Part shown: positions 54,524 to 63,278 of the stretch, one piece after another
Position numbering within the stretch: position 1 is the first letter of the stretch
How the letters are laid out: every line of letters starts with the position of its first letter
Assembly: GCA_036251935.1 (NCBI GenBank)
Contig: CP133967.1
Coordinates: 691,488-755,487 of the forward strand
Direction: 5' to 3'
Length of the DNA stretch: 64,000 nucleotides
Source of the DNA: Orbaceae bacterium lpD04
GTDB lineage: Bacteria; Pseudomonadota; Gammaproteobacteria; Enterobacterales; Orbaceae
Translations under genes and position numbers: made by a program
Notes under the pieces: generated by a model
The model's database searches: none
Told to the model about the DNA's origin: nothing
The model's input: only the letters and a program-made list of their open reading frames with translations

Positions 54524-55732
54524 ATGGCTTTAGATAACAAAGATGTTGAACTCGTCGCGCAAGAGCTAAAAGGTCAATTTGAGACGTTTAAGCAAGCAAA
54601 TGACAAGCGCATTGATGCGGTAACACAAGAAAAAGCAGTACTAGCCGAAAAAGTAGACGGATTAAACCAAACAATCAGTGAATTAGTACAAGCAAAATCC
54701 GATATGGAAGCTGAGCTAAAATCAATGAAACGACCAAATGGTCAAGGCGCTAATGTTTCTGAGCACAAAGAAGCTTTTATGCGCTTTATTAAAAAAGGTG
54801 ATGAAGCTGGACTCGCAGAGCTTGAGCGAAAAGCAATGCAAACAGGAAGTGACTCAGATGGTGGGTTTGCTGTACCGACTGAATTAAACACTGATATATT
54901 GGCTGCGCTTAAAGACCAAGTTGTCATGCGTCAAGAAGCTACAGTTATAACCGTTGGAACTGAAGAGTGGAAAAAATTAGTTAATCTTGGTGGAACGTCT
55001 AGCGGTTGGGTTGGTGAAATAGATAAACGACCAGAGACCGGTACGTCAAAACTTACTGAAATTAAACCGATCTTCGGTGAAATATACGGTAACCCACAGG
55101 CAACTCAGCGTATGCTTGATGATGCATTCTTTAGTGTCGAACAATTTATTACTAATGAGCTCGTACAAAATTTTGCGGAAAGTGAAGAGATCGCATTTAC
55201 ATCAGGTGACGGAACGAATAAACCAAAAGGTTTTTTAGCATACGCAACTGATACCAAGGACGATAAAACGCGTGATTGGGGTAAATTACAAACTATAGCT
55301 CCTGCCAAATCCGGTATTGTAACTGGGGATGATTTGCTTAAGCTAATTTACACACAGCGTAAAGTTTATCGAGCTGGATCTAAGTTTATGCTTAATAATC
55401 AAACGTTATTCCAAGTCCGTTTATTAAAAGATAGTAACGGTAATTATTTGTGGCAACCGGGCCTGCAGTTAGGTCAGCCATCATCAATTCTTGGTTACGC
55501 TGCCGCAGAAAATGAGCAAATGCCTGATGTCGGCGATGAAAAATCACCTATTGCATTCGGCGATTTTAAACGAAGTTTTTATATTTTTGACCGTATTGGT
55601 ATTCGTATGTTACGTGACCCTTACACCAATAAGCCGTTTGTTGGTTTCTATACTACTAAACGGGTTGGTTCAATGCTTGCTGATAGCAACGCAATCAAGT
55701 TGCTTGATGTTGGCAAGATTTCATTGAAATAA
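54524..55732 (+). CDS. Major capsid protein, HK97 family
   Basis: 402 residues. Residues 1-105 are a coiled-coil scaffolding (delta) domain; the mature HK97 fold begins near the MQTGSDSDGGFAVPTELN segment, the likely protease site. Further landmarks are VGEIDKRPETGTSKL, FAESEEIAFTSGDGTNKPKGFL and a C-terminal DSNAIKLLDV. It is followed by tandem terminators, usual for the strongly expressed capsid gene. Confidence 0.95.
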   Translation: MALDNKDVELVAQELKGQFETFKQANDKRIDAVTQEKAVLAEKVDGLNQTISELVQAKSDMEAELKSMKRPNGQGANVSEHKEAFMRFIKKGDEAGLAELERKAMQTGSDSDGGFAVPTELNTDILAALKDQVVMRQEATVITVGTEEWKKLVNLGGTSSGWVGEIDKRPETGTSKLTEIKPIFGEIYGNPQATQRMLDDAFFSVEQFITNELVQNFAESEEIAFTSGDGTNKPKGFLAYATDTKDDKTRDWGKLQTIAPAKSGIVTGDDLLKLIYTQRKVYRAGSKFMLNNQTLFQVRLLKDSNGNYLWQPGLQLGQPSSILGYAAAENEQMPDVGDEKSPIAFGDFKRSFYIFDRIGIRMLRDPYTNKPFVGFYTTKRVGSMLADSNAIKLLDVGKISLK

Positions 55733-55734
55733 CG

Positions 55735-55785
55735 CCGCGTTAAGCGGTTTTTTTATGCCCTTTATTTAGGTAAAGGGCTTTTTTA
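55735..55785 (+). terminator. Tandem terminators after the capsid gene
   Basis: CCGC-GTTAA-GCGG followed by TTTTTTT (55735-55754), then GCCCTTT and AAAGGGC with TTTTTT (55757-55784). They probably reduce transcription of the connector and tail genes relative to capsid. Confidence 0.7.
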
Positions 55786-55796
55786 TTGGAGTCACA

Positions 55797-56093
55797 ATGA
55801 AATTTCCAACGATTGAAGAACTCAAACTTCAATGCCGAATTGACTATAGTGATGAAGATAGCTTGCTTGATATGTACTTAAAGGCGGCAATAAATCGCGC
55901 AGAAACACGGTTAAATCGAAAATTGTATGAGGATTCTATACCTGAAGATAAAAGTAACGGAATAGTCGTTAATGCTGAAATAAAAATGGCTTTGATTCTT
56001 GCGGTTAATCATTTTTACGACTCACGTAATGCCGCAAAGATCCCAACTGGATTTTATGAACTGATTGATCCTTATCGAGTGATACCACTATGA
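55797..56093 (+). CDS. Head-tail connector, gp6-like
   Basis: 98 residues: FPTIEELKLQCRIDYSDEDSLLDMYLKAAINRAETRLNR-type helical start and AVNHFYDSRNA near the end are typical of the HK97 gp6-like adaptor that binds under the portal. It overlaps the next gene by 4 nt. Confidence 0.85.
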   Translation: MKFPTIEELKLQCRIDYSDEDSLLDMYLKAAINRAETRLNRKLYEDSIPEDKSNGIVVNAEIKMALILAVNHFYDSRNAAKIPTGFYELIDPYRVIPL

Positions 56094-56425
56094 AATCAGG
56101 AAAATTAAGGCATCGAATTACGATTCAAAAAAAAATAAGCTCAAAAACGGGTACAGGCTCAATAAAAGTTAAATGGGAAGATGTTTGCAAAGTATGGGCG
56201 AGTGTTGAACCATCGAGTGTTAAAGAGTTTTTAACTGCACAATCTATTAAGTCAGAAGTTACTGCGAAAATCATCATTAGATACAACAAAAACATAGTTA
56301 TAGATTCAACGATGAGAATTTTATATCGAGATAAAATTTATAACATCGCTGGTGTATTAGCTGATTTAAATAGCGGCCTTGATTATCTGACTTTACCTGT
56401 TAGTGAGGGCGTAAATAATGGCTAA
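56090..56425 (+). CDS. Head closure protein (head-tail joining)
   Basis: 111 residues of the SPP1 gp16/phage head-tail joining type: MKSGKLRHRITIQKK at the start, WASVEPSS in the middle, and RILYRDKIYNIAGV. It seals the connector after packaging. It overlaps neighbours by 4 and 8 nt. Confidence 0.82.
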   Translation: MKSGKLRHRITIQKKISSKTGTGSIKVKWEDVCKVWASVEPSSVKEFLTAQSIKSEVTAKIIIRYNKNIVIDSTMRILYRDKIYNIAGVLADLNSGLDYLTLPVSEGVNNG

Positions 56426-56807
56426 TTCTGTCAGCTTTGATTTATCCGGCCTTAAAGTGCTTAAGCGAGATTTAAAACGTTTATCTAAGCCTGAAAAAAA
56501 CAAGGTAATGCGAAAAGGTCTTAAAAAAGGTGTTGATTTGCTACGTGATGAAGTAAAAAAACGCACTCCCGTTCGTAAAGGAATACTTAAAAAGGACATT
56601 AAATCACGATCTACCGCAAGAACTGGCGAGGTTTATATTAAAGGTGGTCGGCTTTCTGAGCAAAAGGCTAACTGGCTTGAGTATGGCACATCTAAAATGG
56701 CACCACATCCATTTATCAGACCTGCATTTGATACAAACCAAAGTAAAGCCGAAAACCTTTGTATCACTGGAATTATAACCGCTATTGACGAGGTATTTAT
56801 GAAATGA
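56418..56807 (+). CDS. HK97 gp10-like tail completion protein
   Basis: 129 residues. The pattern LKVLKRDLKRLSKPEKNKVMRKGLKKG, LRDEVKKRTPVRKG, and HPFIRPAFD is typical of the gp10 family, which joins head and tail. The ATGA overlap with the next gene couples translation. Confidence 0.85.
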   Translation: MANSVSFDLSGLKVLKRDLKRLSKPEKNKVMRKGLKKGVDLLRDEVKKRTPVRKGILKKDIKSRSTARTGEVYIKGGRLSEQKANWLEYGTSKMAPHPFIRPAFDTNQSKAENLCITGIITAIDEVFMK

Positions 56808-57133
56808 TTGAAAAACAGATATATAACACATTAGCTGAACTGTGTGATGGACATGTTTATCCTTTGGTTGCTGATGAAAACACTTACGCACCATACATTG
56901 TTTATACCCCGATATCTAATGTTAAAACTGATACATTTTGTGGAACCGCTGAAACAACAAGCTCAATTCAAGTTGATGTATATCATCAAATCTATGATGA
57001 ATTATTAATTTTAAAAGATAACATCATCACTAAATTAGAACAATTACCCATATTTAATATTAATTGGGCACAATCTTACGAAGTAGATACAAAGTTATAC
57101 CGCGTAATGATAGAAATTAGCATTATAAATTAA
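56804..57133 (+). CDS. DUF3168 tail terminator-like protein
   Basis: 109 residues, starting MIEKQIYNTLAELCDGHVYP with TSSIQVDVYH in the middle. This matches DUF3168, related to the lambda gpU tail terminator fold that caps the tail tube. It is followed by a terminator. Confidence 0.8.
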   Translation: MIEKQIYNTLAELCDGHVYPLVADENTYAPYIVYTPISNVKTDTFCGTAETTSSIQVDVYHQIYDELLILKDNIITKLEQLPIFNINWAQSYEVDTKLYRVMIEISIIN

Positions 57134-57151
57134 TTCAATTACCTTAAAACC

Positions 57152-57176
57152 AGCCGCTTATGTCGGCTTTTTTATT
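57152..57176 (+). terminator. Terminator before the tail tube gene
   Basis: AGCCG and CGGCT pair around a 7-nt loop, followed by TTTTTATTTT. The GGAG ribosome site of the tube gene follows immediately. Confidence 0.65.
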
Positions 57177-57191
57177 TTCGGAGAAGAATAA

Positions 57192-57635
57192 ATGACGAGT
57201 AAATACACATTAACAAAAGGATCTCGGTTAGAGGTGACTAAAGATGCTTCTAATACTACTGTACCAGAGGGAGCAACATGGTTAGAGCTTGGTTGCTTAT
57301 TAACAGAAGTTAGCTACACGGGTGGAGCAAAAAGCGATATCGAAGTTACAACGCTTTGCTCGACAGAAAAAGAACAAACGAATGGCTTACCTGATCCTGG
57401 TGAAATCACATTATCTGGTAACTGGGTGCCTAACGATGATGCATTAAATGTTTTACGTGATGCATATACAAATGATACCGCTCATGCGTTTCGATTAGTC
57501 TTGCAGGATAAAAGAGGTTACGCATTTGTTGGTGAGGTTAGACAAGAGAGCTTTACCGTATCAACCGATGCAGTGTTAACTGGCGAATTTACCATTCGAA
57601 TGAAAGGTCGATTAGAAAATTATCAGGAAAAATAA
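57192..57635 (+). CDS. Major tail (tube) protein
   Basis: 147 residues, beta-rich. KYTLTKGSRLEVT, EVTTLCSTEKEQTNGLPDPGEITLSGNW and TDAVLTGEFTIRMKGR match siphovirus tail tube proteins of the gpV/TP901 type. It sits directly before the G gene, as expected. Confidence 0.88.
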   Translation: MTSKYTLTKGSRLEVTKDASNTTVPEGATWLELGCLLTEVSYTGGAKSDIEVTTLCSTEKEQTNGLPDPGEITLSGNWVPNDDALNVLRDAYTNDTAHAFRLVLQDKRGYAFVGEVRQESFTVSTDAVLTGEFTIRMKGRLENYQEK

Positions 57636-57636
57636 T

Positions 57637-58032
57637 ATGCAATTGTTCAAAAAATCGAAACTTAAAGATAAATTAGCCGCAAAAAATAGCGGCTTTCGTC
57701 ATGTCTTAGTTGAAGCTCCCGACTTTGATAATGCTAAATTTATGGTATTTGAACCACCACTTAAGGACTGGATGGCTTATGTATCAGTTGTTAAGTTATG
57801 CAGTGAGGATAATGAAACAACTGAAGATATCAAGGCTAAAAAATTAATTGAGGCAGAAGCAAAGCTATTTATCAGATGTGTTCGCGATGAAAATGGCGAT
57901 CCTATTTTTGGTGAATCAGAATTAAGTGAGCTTATTAATGTTTTTGGCAATAACCATTCAAGAATTTTAGAGAAAGGACTTGAGCTTTTAACGTTAAAAC
58001 AAAACCCGTTAGAGGTTGCAGAAAAAAAGTAG
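57637..58032 (+). CDS. Tail assembly chaperone G
   Basis: 131 residues, ending EVAEKK at TAG 58030. It guides tape-measure and tube assembly but is not in the virion. Near its end, A-AAA-AAG at 58023-58029 is a slippery site that allows a -1 shift into the T frame. Confidence 0.85.
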   Translation: MQLFKKSKLKDKLAAKNSGFRHVLVEAPDFDNAKFMVFEPPLKDWMAYVSVVKLCSEDNETTEDIKAKKLIEAEAKLFIRCVRDENGDPIFGESELSELINVFGNNHSRILEKGLELLTLKQNPLEVAEKK

Positions 58033-58340
58033 CAAGCGATTATTTTTTAAAGTTTAGGTTAAAGCTGGCGCTAAGACTAGGAAAATCATTGTATGAGTTA
58101 GACTTAATGCCAGCTAGTGAGCTTTATTTATGGCTTGCTTATGATCAGATTAGTCCCATTGGTGATGAACGTGGTGACATTCATTCCGCACAAGTCGCGT
58201 CAGCAGTACTGCAAAGCCAAGGCGCAAAAATCACATTAAACGATATGTTATTGCAGTGGAAGCAAACCGAAAAAGACGAAAACCAAGAAGCTCATGACTT
58301 CTTCAAATCAATTCAAAAGGTGCAAAAAAATGGCAGATAG
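57637..58340 (+). CDS. Tail assembly chaperone G-T by -1 frameshift
   Basis: A -1 slip on A-AAA-AAG (58023-58029) continues in frame from GTA 58029 through VASDYFLKFRLKLALRLGKS into the T domain (LYELDLMPASELYLWLAY, SAVLQSQGAKITLNDMLL), ending at 58340; the fusion is about 234 residues. The T frame is open back to the slip point and its first ATG (58089) lies inside conserved sequence, so it is not a separate gene. Confidence 0.88.
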
Positions 58341-61300
58341 ATCGGTTAGGATTAAGTTGCTTGCTGATACGTCAAGTTACCGCTCAGAAATGGAGCGAGC
58401 ATCCAGGCTTGGTAATGATTACTATAAATCAGCACAAAATAGCTCACAGCGCTTAACTGCATACCTTAATCAAAATACTACTGCCTTTGCTGGCTTAAAC
58501 AAAAACATCCAAGTTGCGACAAATGCATTAAAAGGCTTTGCTGGTGCATTTATTGGTGGTTTTGCTATTAATGGCGTTGTTGATATGGCTGATAGTTATG
58601 GGCAAATGGCACAGCGTATTCGCAACTCGCTACAGTCTGTTGAGGGCGATATATCTAACTATCAGACAGTACAAAGTCGTTTACTTGAAACAAGTATTAG
58701 GAATGCTAAAGATTTAGCTGATTCGCAAGAGTTATATATTCGTAGTGCTGAATCGATGAAAACTCTAGGCTATAACACTGAGCAGACGCTCGATTTTGTT
58801 GAGTCATTATCAAGTGCATTTACGTCAAATGCGACGGCATCAGATAAGGTTAAATCAAGTATTGATGCGATTAACAAAGCGTTTGTAAGTGGTAAAGTGA
58901 GTGCACAAGAGTGGCAAACATTATCAGCAGCGATGCCTAATTTAGCTGGGCAAATTGCCAATTCGTTAGGTAAGGAGCGAGACGAAATTGTTAAGCTTGG
59001 TAATGCTGGAAAGTTATCAATAACTCAATTAACAAACGGAACAATAAAGTCAAAAGATGCTTTTAATGCGCTTGCTGATAGCATGGACAATACAATTAAA
59101 GACGGATTTGTTCAATTATCAAATGTGTTTCAAAGTTGGATAGGTGAGGCAAACCAAACAAATAGAGTAACCGCAACTATTACGTCAGGCATGACCTATT
59201 TAGCTAAAAATTTTGACTTAGTTGTTAATTCAGGCACTGCATTAATCGCATTATCGTTAGCTCGATATTTTGGTAACTTAACAACCGGTATTATTACATC
59301 CACTGCCGCAAGTGCTAAACAAGCTATTGAAACAAGAAATGTAGCGATAGCGCAAAAAGAAGCGTTAACAGTTAATCTGGCTAATATTCAAGCGGAAAAG
59401 CAATTTGTTATTACCACTCAGGCATCGTTAGCTGCACAACTCAAACTTGCTCAAACAGAACAAGCTAGAAATACTATTAGATTGCAAATGAAGGCTAACT
59501 CAGCCCAAATTATCGCATTAGATAAAGCTGAAACAACATCAAAATTAAGCTTGGCCTCAGCAACAACACAAGCCAGTCTTGCATCAGCGGCACTAAATAA
59601 AGCTCAAGGATTATTAAAGTCTGGATTGGGTTTAATCGGTGGACCTATGGGCGCAGCTATGCTTGCTGGTGGTGCTTTGTATTACTTTATGCAAAAAGCC
59701 GAAGATGCTAAAAGTAGAGCTTTAGGGCTTGGTGAGGAAGTCGATAAACTAGCAGGAAGTTTTGATGGATTAACTGATTCTCAGCTTGAGCTAAAAAGGC
59801 TTGAGTTATTAGATGAATCAAAAAATCTTCAAGAACAAATAGGATTTCAGACCCAGTGGGTAGATAAATTATCCAAAGAATATGATAACTTAATTGATCG
59901 TTATAGTTCTTGGTACTCAAAATGGACTACATCAGAAGACTCTATCAATGGAAAGCGAAAGGATCAATTAAAGGCTACCGAAGTACTAAACAAATTACTT
60001 AAAAATCAAGAAAAAACTAAGAAAGCGATTCAAGAGATCGATGACAGAAGGTCTGGTAAAATATTACCAAAACAAGAAAAAAGTAGTGATAGATCTACAC
60101 CAGCAGATACTAATTTATATGATGATCAAAAGAAAAAATTAGATGGCTTAATCCTAAGCACTAAGCTATTAACTGAATATGACAAAATTCATCATGAGAT
60201 TGTTAACGGTAGTTTAAAAGAGCTTGATCCAGCTCAAAAGAAAACACTTGAAAACTTAGCTAAAGAAATCGATTTAACTAAAAAGCGTGAGGAGTTAAAA
60301 AAATCAATTAAGTCTTTAGGTACACCTCTTGAAAAAGAAAACGCCCAATATGATGCAAGTCGCAAGTTGATTAAAGAGTCTTTAACTACTGGGGTTATTG
60401 ATCATCAAAAAGCTAATGAAAAACTTGAACAGCTTGAAGCTGATCATCAAATAAAAATGGCTCAGATTAAATCTAATCAAGCTGTTTCTGATATTGATAA
60501 CGCTGTCGCTTTAGTTGATCCCGTTCAAGCGCTAGAAAATGAGAATGCTAAAAAATTAGCACTTATTCAAGAATTTCAGCAACAGGGGTGGCTGGCGGAG
60601 CAACAAGCTTTAGCATTAAAAGAAGCTGCAAATCAAGAGTTTGAGCAAAATAGGATCGCCGCTCAATGGGAGATATGGCGAAATCAAAGTGAAGCTAATG
60701 AGTTCTTAGCCGCATCATTGGAGGGACTAGCAAGTAGCGCTACAAGTACAATATCTGGTTTGATGTCTGGCACAATGAATGCAACAGAAGCAATGCAGAA
60801 CTTTGCTAACGTTATTCTTAATCAAGCAATCGGTTCACTTGTGCAAATGGGATTACAGCAGTTACAAAACATGATATCGGCGCAAACTACATCAGCAACG
60901 GTTACTGCTGCCCAGATTGCAGAGGCTAGCACATTGGCTGCTGCATATGCACCGGCAGCAATGCAAGCATCTATCGCATCATATGGAGCAGCTGCCACAG
61001 TAGGTGCTGCGAGCTATACTACAGCAATGGGTGTAATGAAAGCTACATCATTAGTTGGTATGGCTCACGATGGGATAGACAATATTCCTCAAGAGGGGAC
61101 CTGGTTACTTCAAAAAGGTGAGCGAGTATTAAGTCCAAATCAAAACAAGGATTTTAGTAACTTATTATCTAATGGTGGCTCAAGCTCAGCTCAAGTTATT
61201 ATTAACAATTACGGTAACGATGATATTGATGTAAGGAAGATGGATGATCGAACCATAATTGATATAGCGGCTAAAAAAGGTGCCGAAATGGGGTATCAAA

Positions 61301-61383
61301 AGGTTAATGAAAGCATATCAAGCCATACAGGTGGAACATGGAGTGCGTTAACGCAAAATACGAATACTAAAGCTAAACTTTAA
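58330..61383 (+). CDS. Tail tape measure protein
   Basis: I start at ATG 58330 (MADRSVRIKLLADTSS), giving 1017 residues; an upstream ATG would lie within T. The N-terminus matches lambda-type tape measures, followed by long Ala/Gln-rich helices, hydrophobic segments (about 295-315 and 430-450, LGLIGGPMGAAMLAGGALYYF) and a C-terminal GMAHDGIDNIPQEGTWLLQKGERVL. It sets tail length and aids DNA entry. It overlaps the G-T stop by 11 nt. Confidence 0.93.
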   Translation: MADRSVRIKLLADTSSYRSEMERASRLGNDYYKSAQNSSQRLTAYLNQNTTAFAGLNKNIQVATNALKGFAGAFIGGFAINGVVDMADSYGQMAQRIRNSLQSVEGDISNYQTVQSRLLETSIRNAKDLADSQELYIRSAESMKTLGYNTEQTLDFVESLSSAFTSNATASDKVKSSIDAINKAFVSGKVSAQEWQTLSAAMPNLAGQIANSLGKERDEIVKLGNAGKLSITQLTNGTIKSKDAFNALADSMDNTIKDGFVQLSNVFQSWIGEANQTNRVTATITSGMTYLAKNFDLVVNSGTALIALSLARYFGNLTTGIITSTAASAKQAIETRNVAIAQKEALTVNLANIQAEKQFVITTQASLAAQLKLAQTEQARNTIRLQMKANSAQIIALDKAETTSKLSLASATTQASLASAALNKAQGLLKSGLGLIGGPMGAAMLAGGALYYFMQKAEDAKSRALGLGEEVDKLAGSFDGLTDSQLELKRLELLDESKNLQEQIGFQTQWVDKLSKEYDNLIDRYSSWYSKWTTSEDSINGKRKDQLKATEVLNKLLKNQEKTKKAIQEIDDRRSGKILPKQEKSSDRSTPADTNLYDDQKKKLDGLILSTKLLTEYDKIHHEIVNGSLKELDPAQKKTLENLAKEIDLTKKREELKKSIKSLGTPLEKENAQYDASRKLIKESLTTGVIDHQKANEKLEQLEADHQIKMAQIKSNQAVSDIDNAVALVDPVQALENENAKKLALIQEFQQQGWLAEQQALALKEAANQEFEQNRIAAQWEIWRNQSEANEFLAASLEGLASSATSTISGLMSGTMNATEAMQNFANVILNQAIGSLVQMGLQQLQNMISAQTTSATVTAAQIAEASTLAAAYAPAAMQASIASYGAAATVGAASYTTAMGVMKATSLVGMAHDGIDNIPQEGTWLLQKGERVLSPNQNKDFSNLLSNGGSSSAQVIINNYGNDDIDVRKMDDRTIIDIAAKKGAEMGYQKVNESISSHTGGTWSALTQNTNTKAKL

Positions 61384-61437
61384 CATTTACATGAAAGTGG
61401 TAGAATACTGCTACTTTAAATGTATTAAGGTAATGAC

Positions 61438-61809
61438 ATGAAAAAATTACTAGGTTTTTTATTTATTATTATTTTTTTATCTGGTTGTACATATACCGCA
61501 ACAAGTGAAACTGGATCGTCTATCGACCAAGATAAAGTATTATTGATACAAAAAGGCAAAACAACTGAACAACAGATTAAAGCGATGTTTGGTGAACCTA
61601 TGACAAAGATAGTAATCAATGACACTGATACAAAATGGATATATCAACATATAGTTAGCACAGCATCATCTCAAATGTATACAGGTAAAACATCTCAAGC
61701 ATTAAGTAATGACATATTAGATATATTGTTCAGAAATGGAGTGGTTGTCAATTTTAGTAATACAAATTCAACATCAAGTCCAACAATGAACGTGAGATCT
61801 AGTTGGTAA
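61438..61809 (+). CDS. BamE/SmpA-like small lipoprotein
   Basis: 123 residues. The signal peptide ends FLSGC (Cys 17). IQKGKTTEQQIKAMFGEPMTKI followed by WIYQH is the SmpA/OmlA (BamE-like) repeat pattern found in small outer-membrane lipoproteins. It is inserted between tape measure and minor tail genes and followed by its own terminator, like a moron. It may alter the outer membrane after infection or in the lysogen. Confidence 0.72.
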   Translation: MKKLLGFLFIIIFLSGCTYTATSETGSSIDQDKVLLIQKGKTTEQQIKAMFGEPMTKIVINDTDTKWIYQHIVSTASSQMYTGKTSQALSNDILDILFRNGVVVNFSNTNSTSSPTMNVRSSW

Positions 61810-61859
61810 AATAGAAACTATCTGTACCAGAATAAACTAGTCTAAACCCAATTTAAACA

Positions 61860-61880
61860 AACCCCTTAATTGGGGTTTTT
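61860..61880 (+). terminator. Terminator after the lipoprotein gene
   Basis: AACCCC and GGGGTT pair around TTAATT, followed by TTTTTATT. It separates the lipoprotein gene from the minor tail genes. Confidence 0.7.
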
Positions 61881-61903
61881 TATTGCCTAAAATCGGAGAA
61901 AAT

Positions 61904-62386
61904 ATGGCAGAGATAAATTATCCATTATCCATCCGAACAGTATTACTATCTGGTTATAGTCGAAATCAATCTGCTAGTTTTTCGACTACCGAAGTGAGAT
62001 CGGGTGCATTATATAAAAAGAAAGTCGCTGAGCATCAACCAACGATTATGTCTGCTTCTTTTAAGTTCACTAGTGACGAGGCGATGATCTTTCAAAGTTG
62101 GTTTAGAAATAAAATTAAAATGGGATTTTTACCATTTAATTTAAATCTATGTACAGAGTGGGGGAAAGTTGAGTATGAATGTCAATTTTTACCAGATTCA
62201 TTATTGCCCGTCAGTCGCGACCAGGTTATTTGGGTTTATTCCGCTAAAATACTGATTAAAAATTACGGTCCTCCTGCTTATGTTCCTGATGATATTAGTG
62301 ACTTCCCTGAATATATTCTAGAATCAAATAGACGTTTACTCGATATCATCGTCAACACCCAATTAAATAAGGTGTCATCATTATGA
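61904..62386 (+). CDS. Minor tail protein (tail tip region)
   Basis: 160 residues from ATG 61904 behind CGGAGAAAA; a TTG at 61883 is less likely. TSDEAMIFQSWFRNKIKMGFLPFNLNL and the paired next gene place it among tail-tip components in the lambda M/L position. No exact family named. It overlaps the next gene by 4 nt. Confidence 0.65.
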   Translation: MAEINYPLSIRTVLLSGYSRNQSASFSTTEVRSGALYKKKVAEHQPTIMSASFKFTSDEAMIFQSWFRNKIKMGFLPFNLNLCTEWGKVEYECQFLPDSLLPVSRDQVIWVYSAKILIKNYGPPAYVPDDISDFPEYILESNRRLLDIIVNTQLNKVSSL

Positions 62387-62871
62387 TTACGAAAGAGCAA
62401 CGAGAGTTTTTCGCAACTAAAAACCCAGCGAGAGAGTTTGAAACGATTATCATTGAGCATGTTGATTTTACTCAGCCAGTGAGACTTGTTTTTAATCAGT
62501 TTGTTCCCTATATGTTCGGCGGTAATGAGTATATTCCCGTCTCAGGCAAAATTACAAAGCCCGATCAGGGTAATGAGCCAAATCCAAATATTACGCTTCA
62601 ATTCTCACGCATACACGTCGGTGACAAGCTAAATGAATACATCAAAGCGGTTAAGAACTGGCAAGAGCCGTTTTCCGTATCCTTTGAGCAATATAGTGAA
62701 TTAGATATGAATGTGGCCGCAATTGCTTACCGTAATCTTAATATTCTTAAAAATGGTATTCGTATGAATCGCAATAACGTGACGATATCATGTGGCTATG
62801 ACAATCCAATGACGAAAGGCGGCGTTGAATGCTACCGAATCGAGGTGTTTCCGTGGTTACAAAGACTATGA
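62383..62871 (+). CDS. DUF1833 family tail tip protein
   Basis: 162 residues. FFATKNPAREFETIIIEH at the start, then FVPYMFGGNEYIPVSGKI and NPNITLQFSRI match the DUF1833 family found in siphovirus tail tips, in the place of lambda L. The stop overlaps the next start as ATGA. Confidence 0.78.
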   Translation: MITKEQREFFATKNPAREFETIIIEHVDFTQPVRLVFNQFVPYMFGGNEYIPVSGKITKPDQGNEPNPNITLQFSRIHVGDKLNEYIKAVKNWQEPFSVSFEQYSELDMNVAAIAYRNLNILKNGIRMNRNNVTISCGYDNPMTKGGVECYRIEVFPWLQRL

Positions 62872-63278
62872 CAACTGAAGAGTTTATCAATAAAACAGTG
62901 GGCCTACCTTGGGTTAATCGTGCTTGTTCTTTTGACAGCGTCGATTGTTGGGGCTTGGTTATTCTGTATTACGAGTATGTGCTCGGCGTTAAGCTTGCTG
63001 ATATTCACGGTTACAGAGATAAGCAATGCACTATTGAAACCGAGGCTATACCCGAATCAAAGCGCAACTGGAGACCCTGTAACAAATTGGATAACGCCGT
63101 ATTTATTGCCTATTCTTATGGTGCGCCTTGCCACGTTGGCGTTGTTGTCGGTAATTATGCGCTACATGCAAAAGGCAATGAGCAAATTGGCGGTCAAGTA
63201 CAATATAACCGACTTGATGCCTTAGAGCGAACTTATCAAAAGATGGAGTATTATGAGTACATTAATCTATTATCATGA
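62868..63278 (+). CDS. NlpC/P60-type tail tip peptidase
   Basis: 136 residues from ATG 62868. The catalytic Cys lies in SVDCWGLVILYY and the His in PCHVGVVVG, with ALHAKG after it. Such proteins (lambda K C-terminal type) open peptidoglycan during DNA injection. It overlaps the following gene by 26 nt. Confidence 0.8.
   Translation: MTTEEFINKTVGLPWVNRACSFDSVDCWGLVILYYEYVLGVKLADIHGYRDKQCTIETEAIPESKRNWRPCNKLDNAVFIAYSYGAPCHVGVVVGNYALHAKGNEQIGGQVQYNRLDALERTYQKMEYYEYINLLS

Noticed and set aside
58089-58340. Separate 83-aa gene after tail chaperone G
   Set aside because: The frame is open back to the slippery site and its first ATG lies inside conserved T sequence without a ribosome site; it is the frameshift product.
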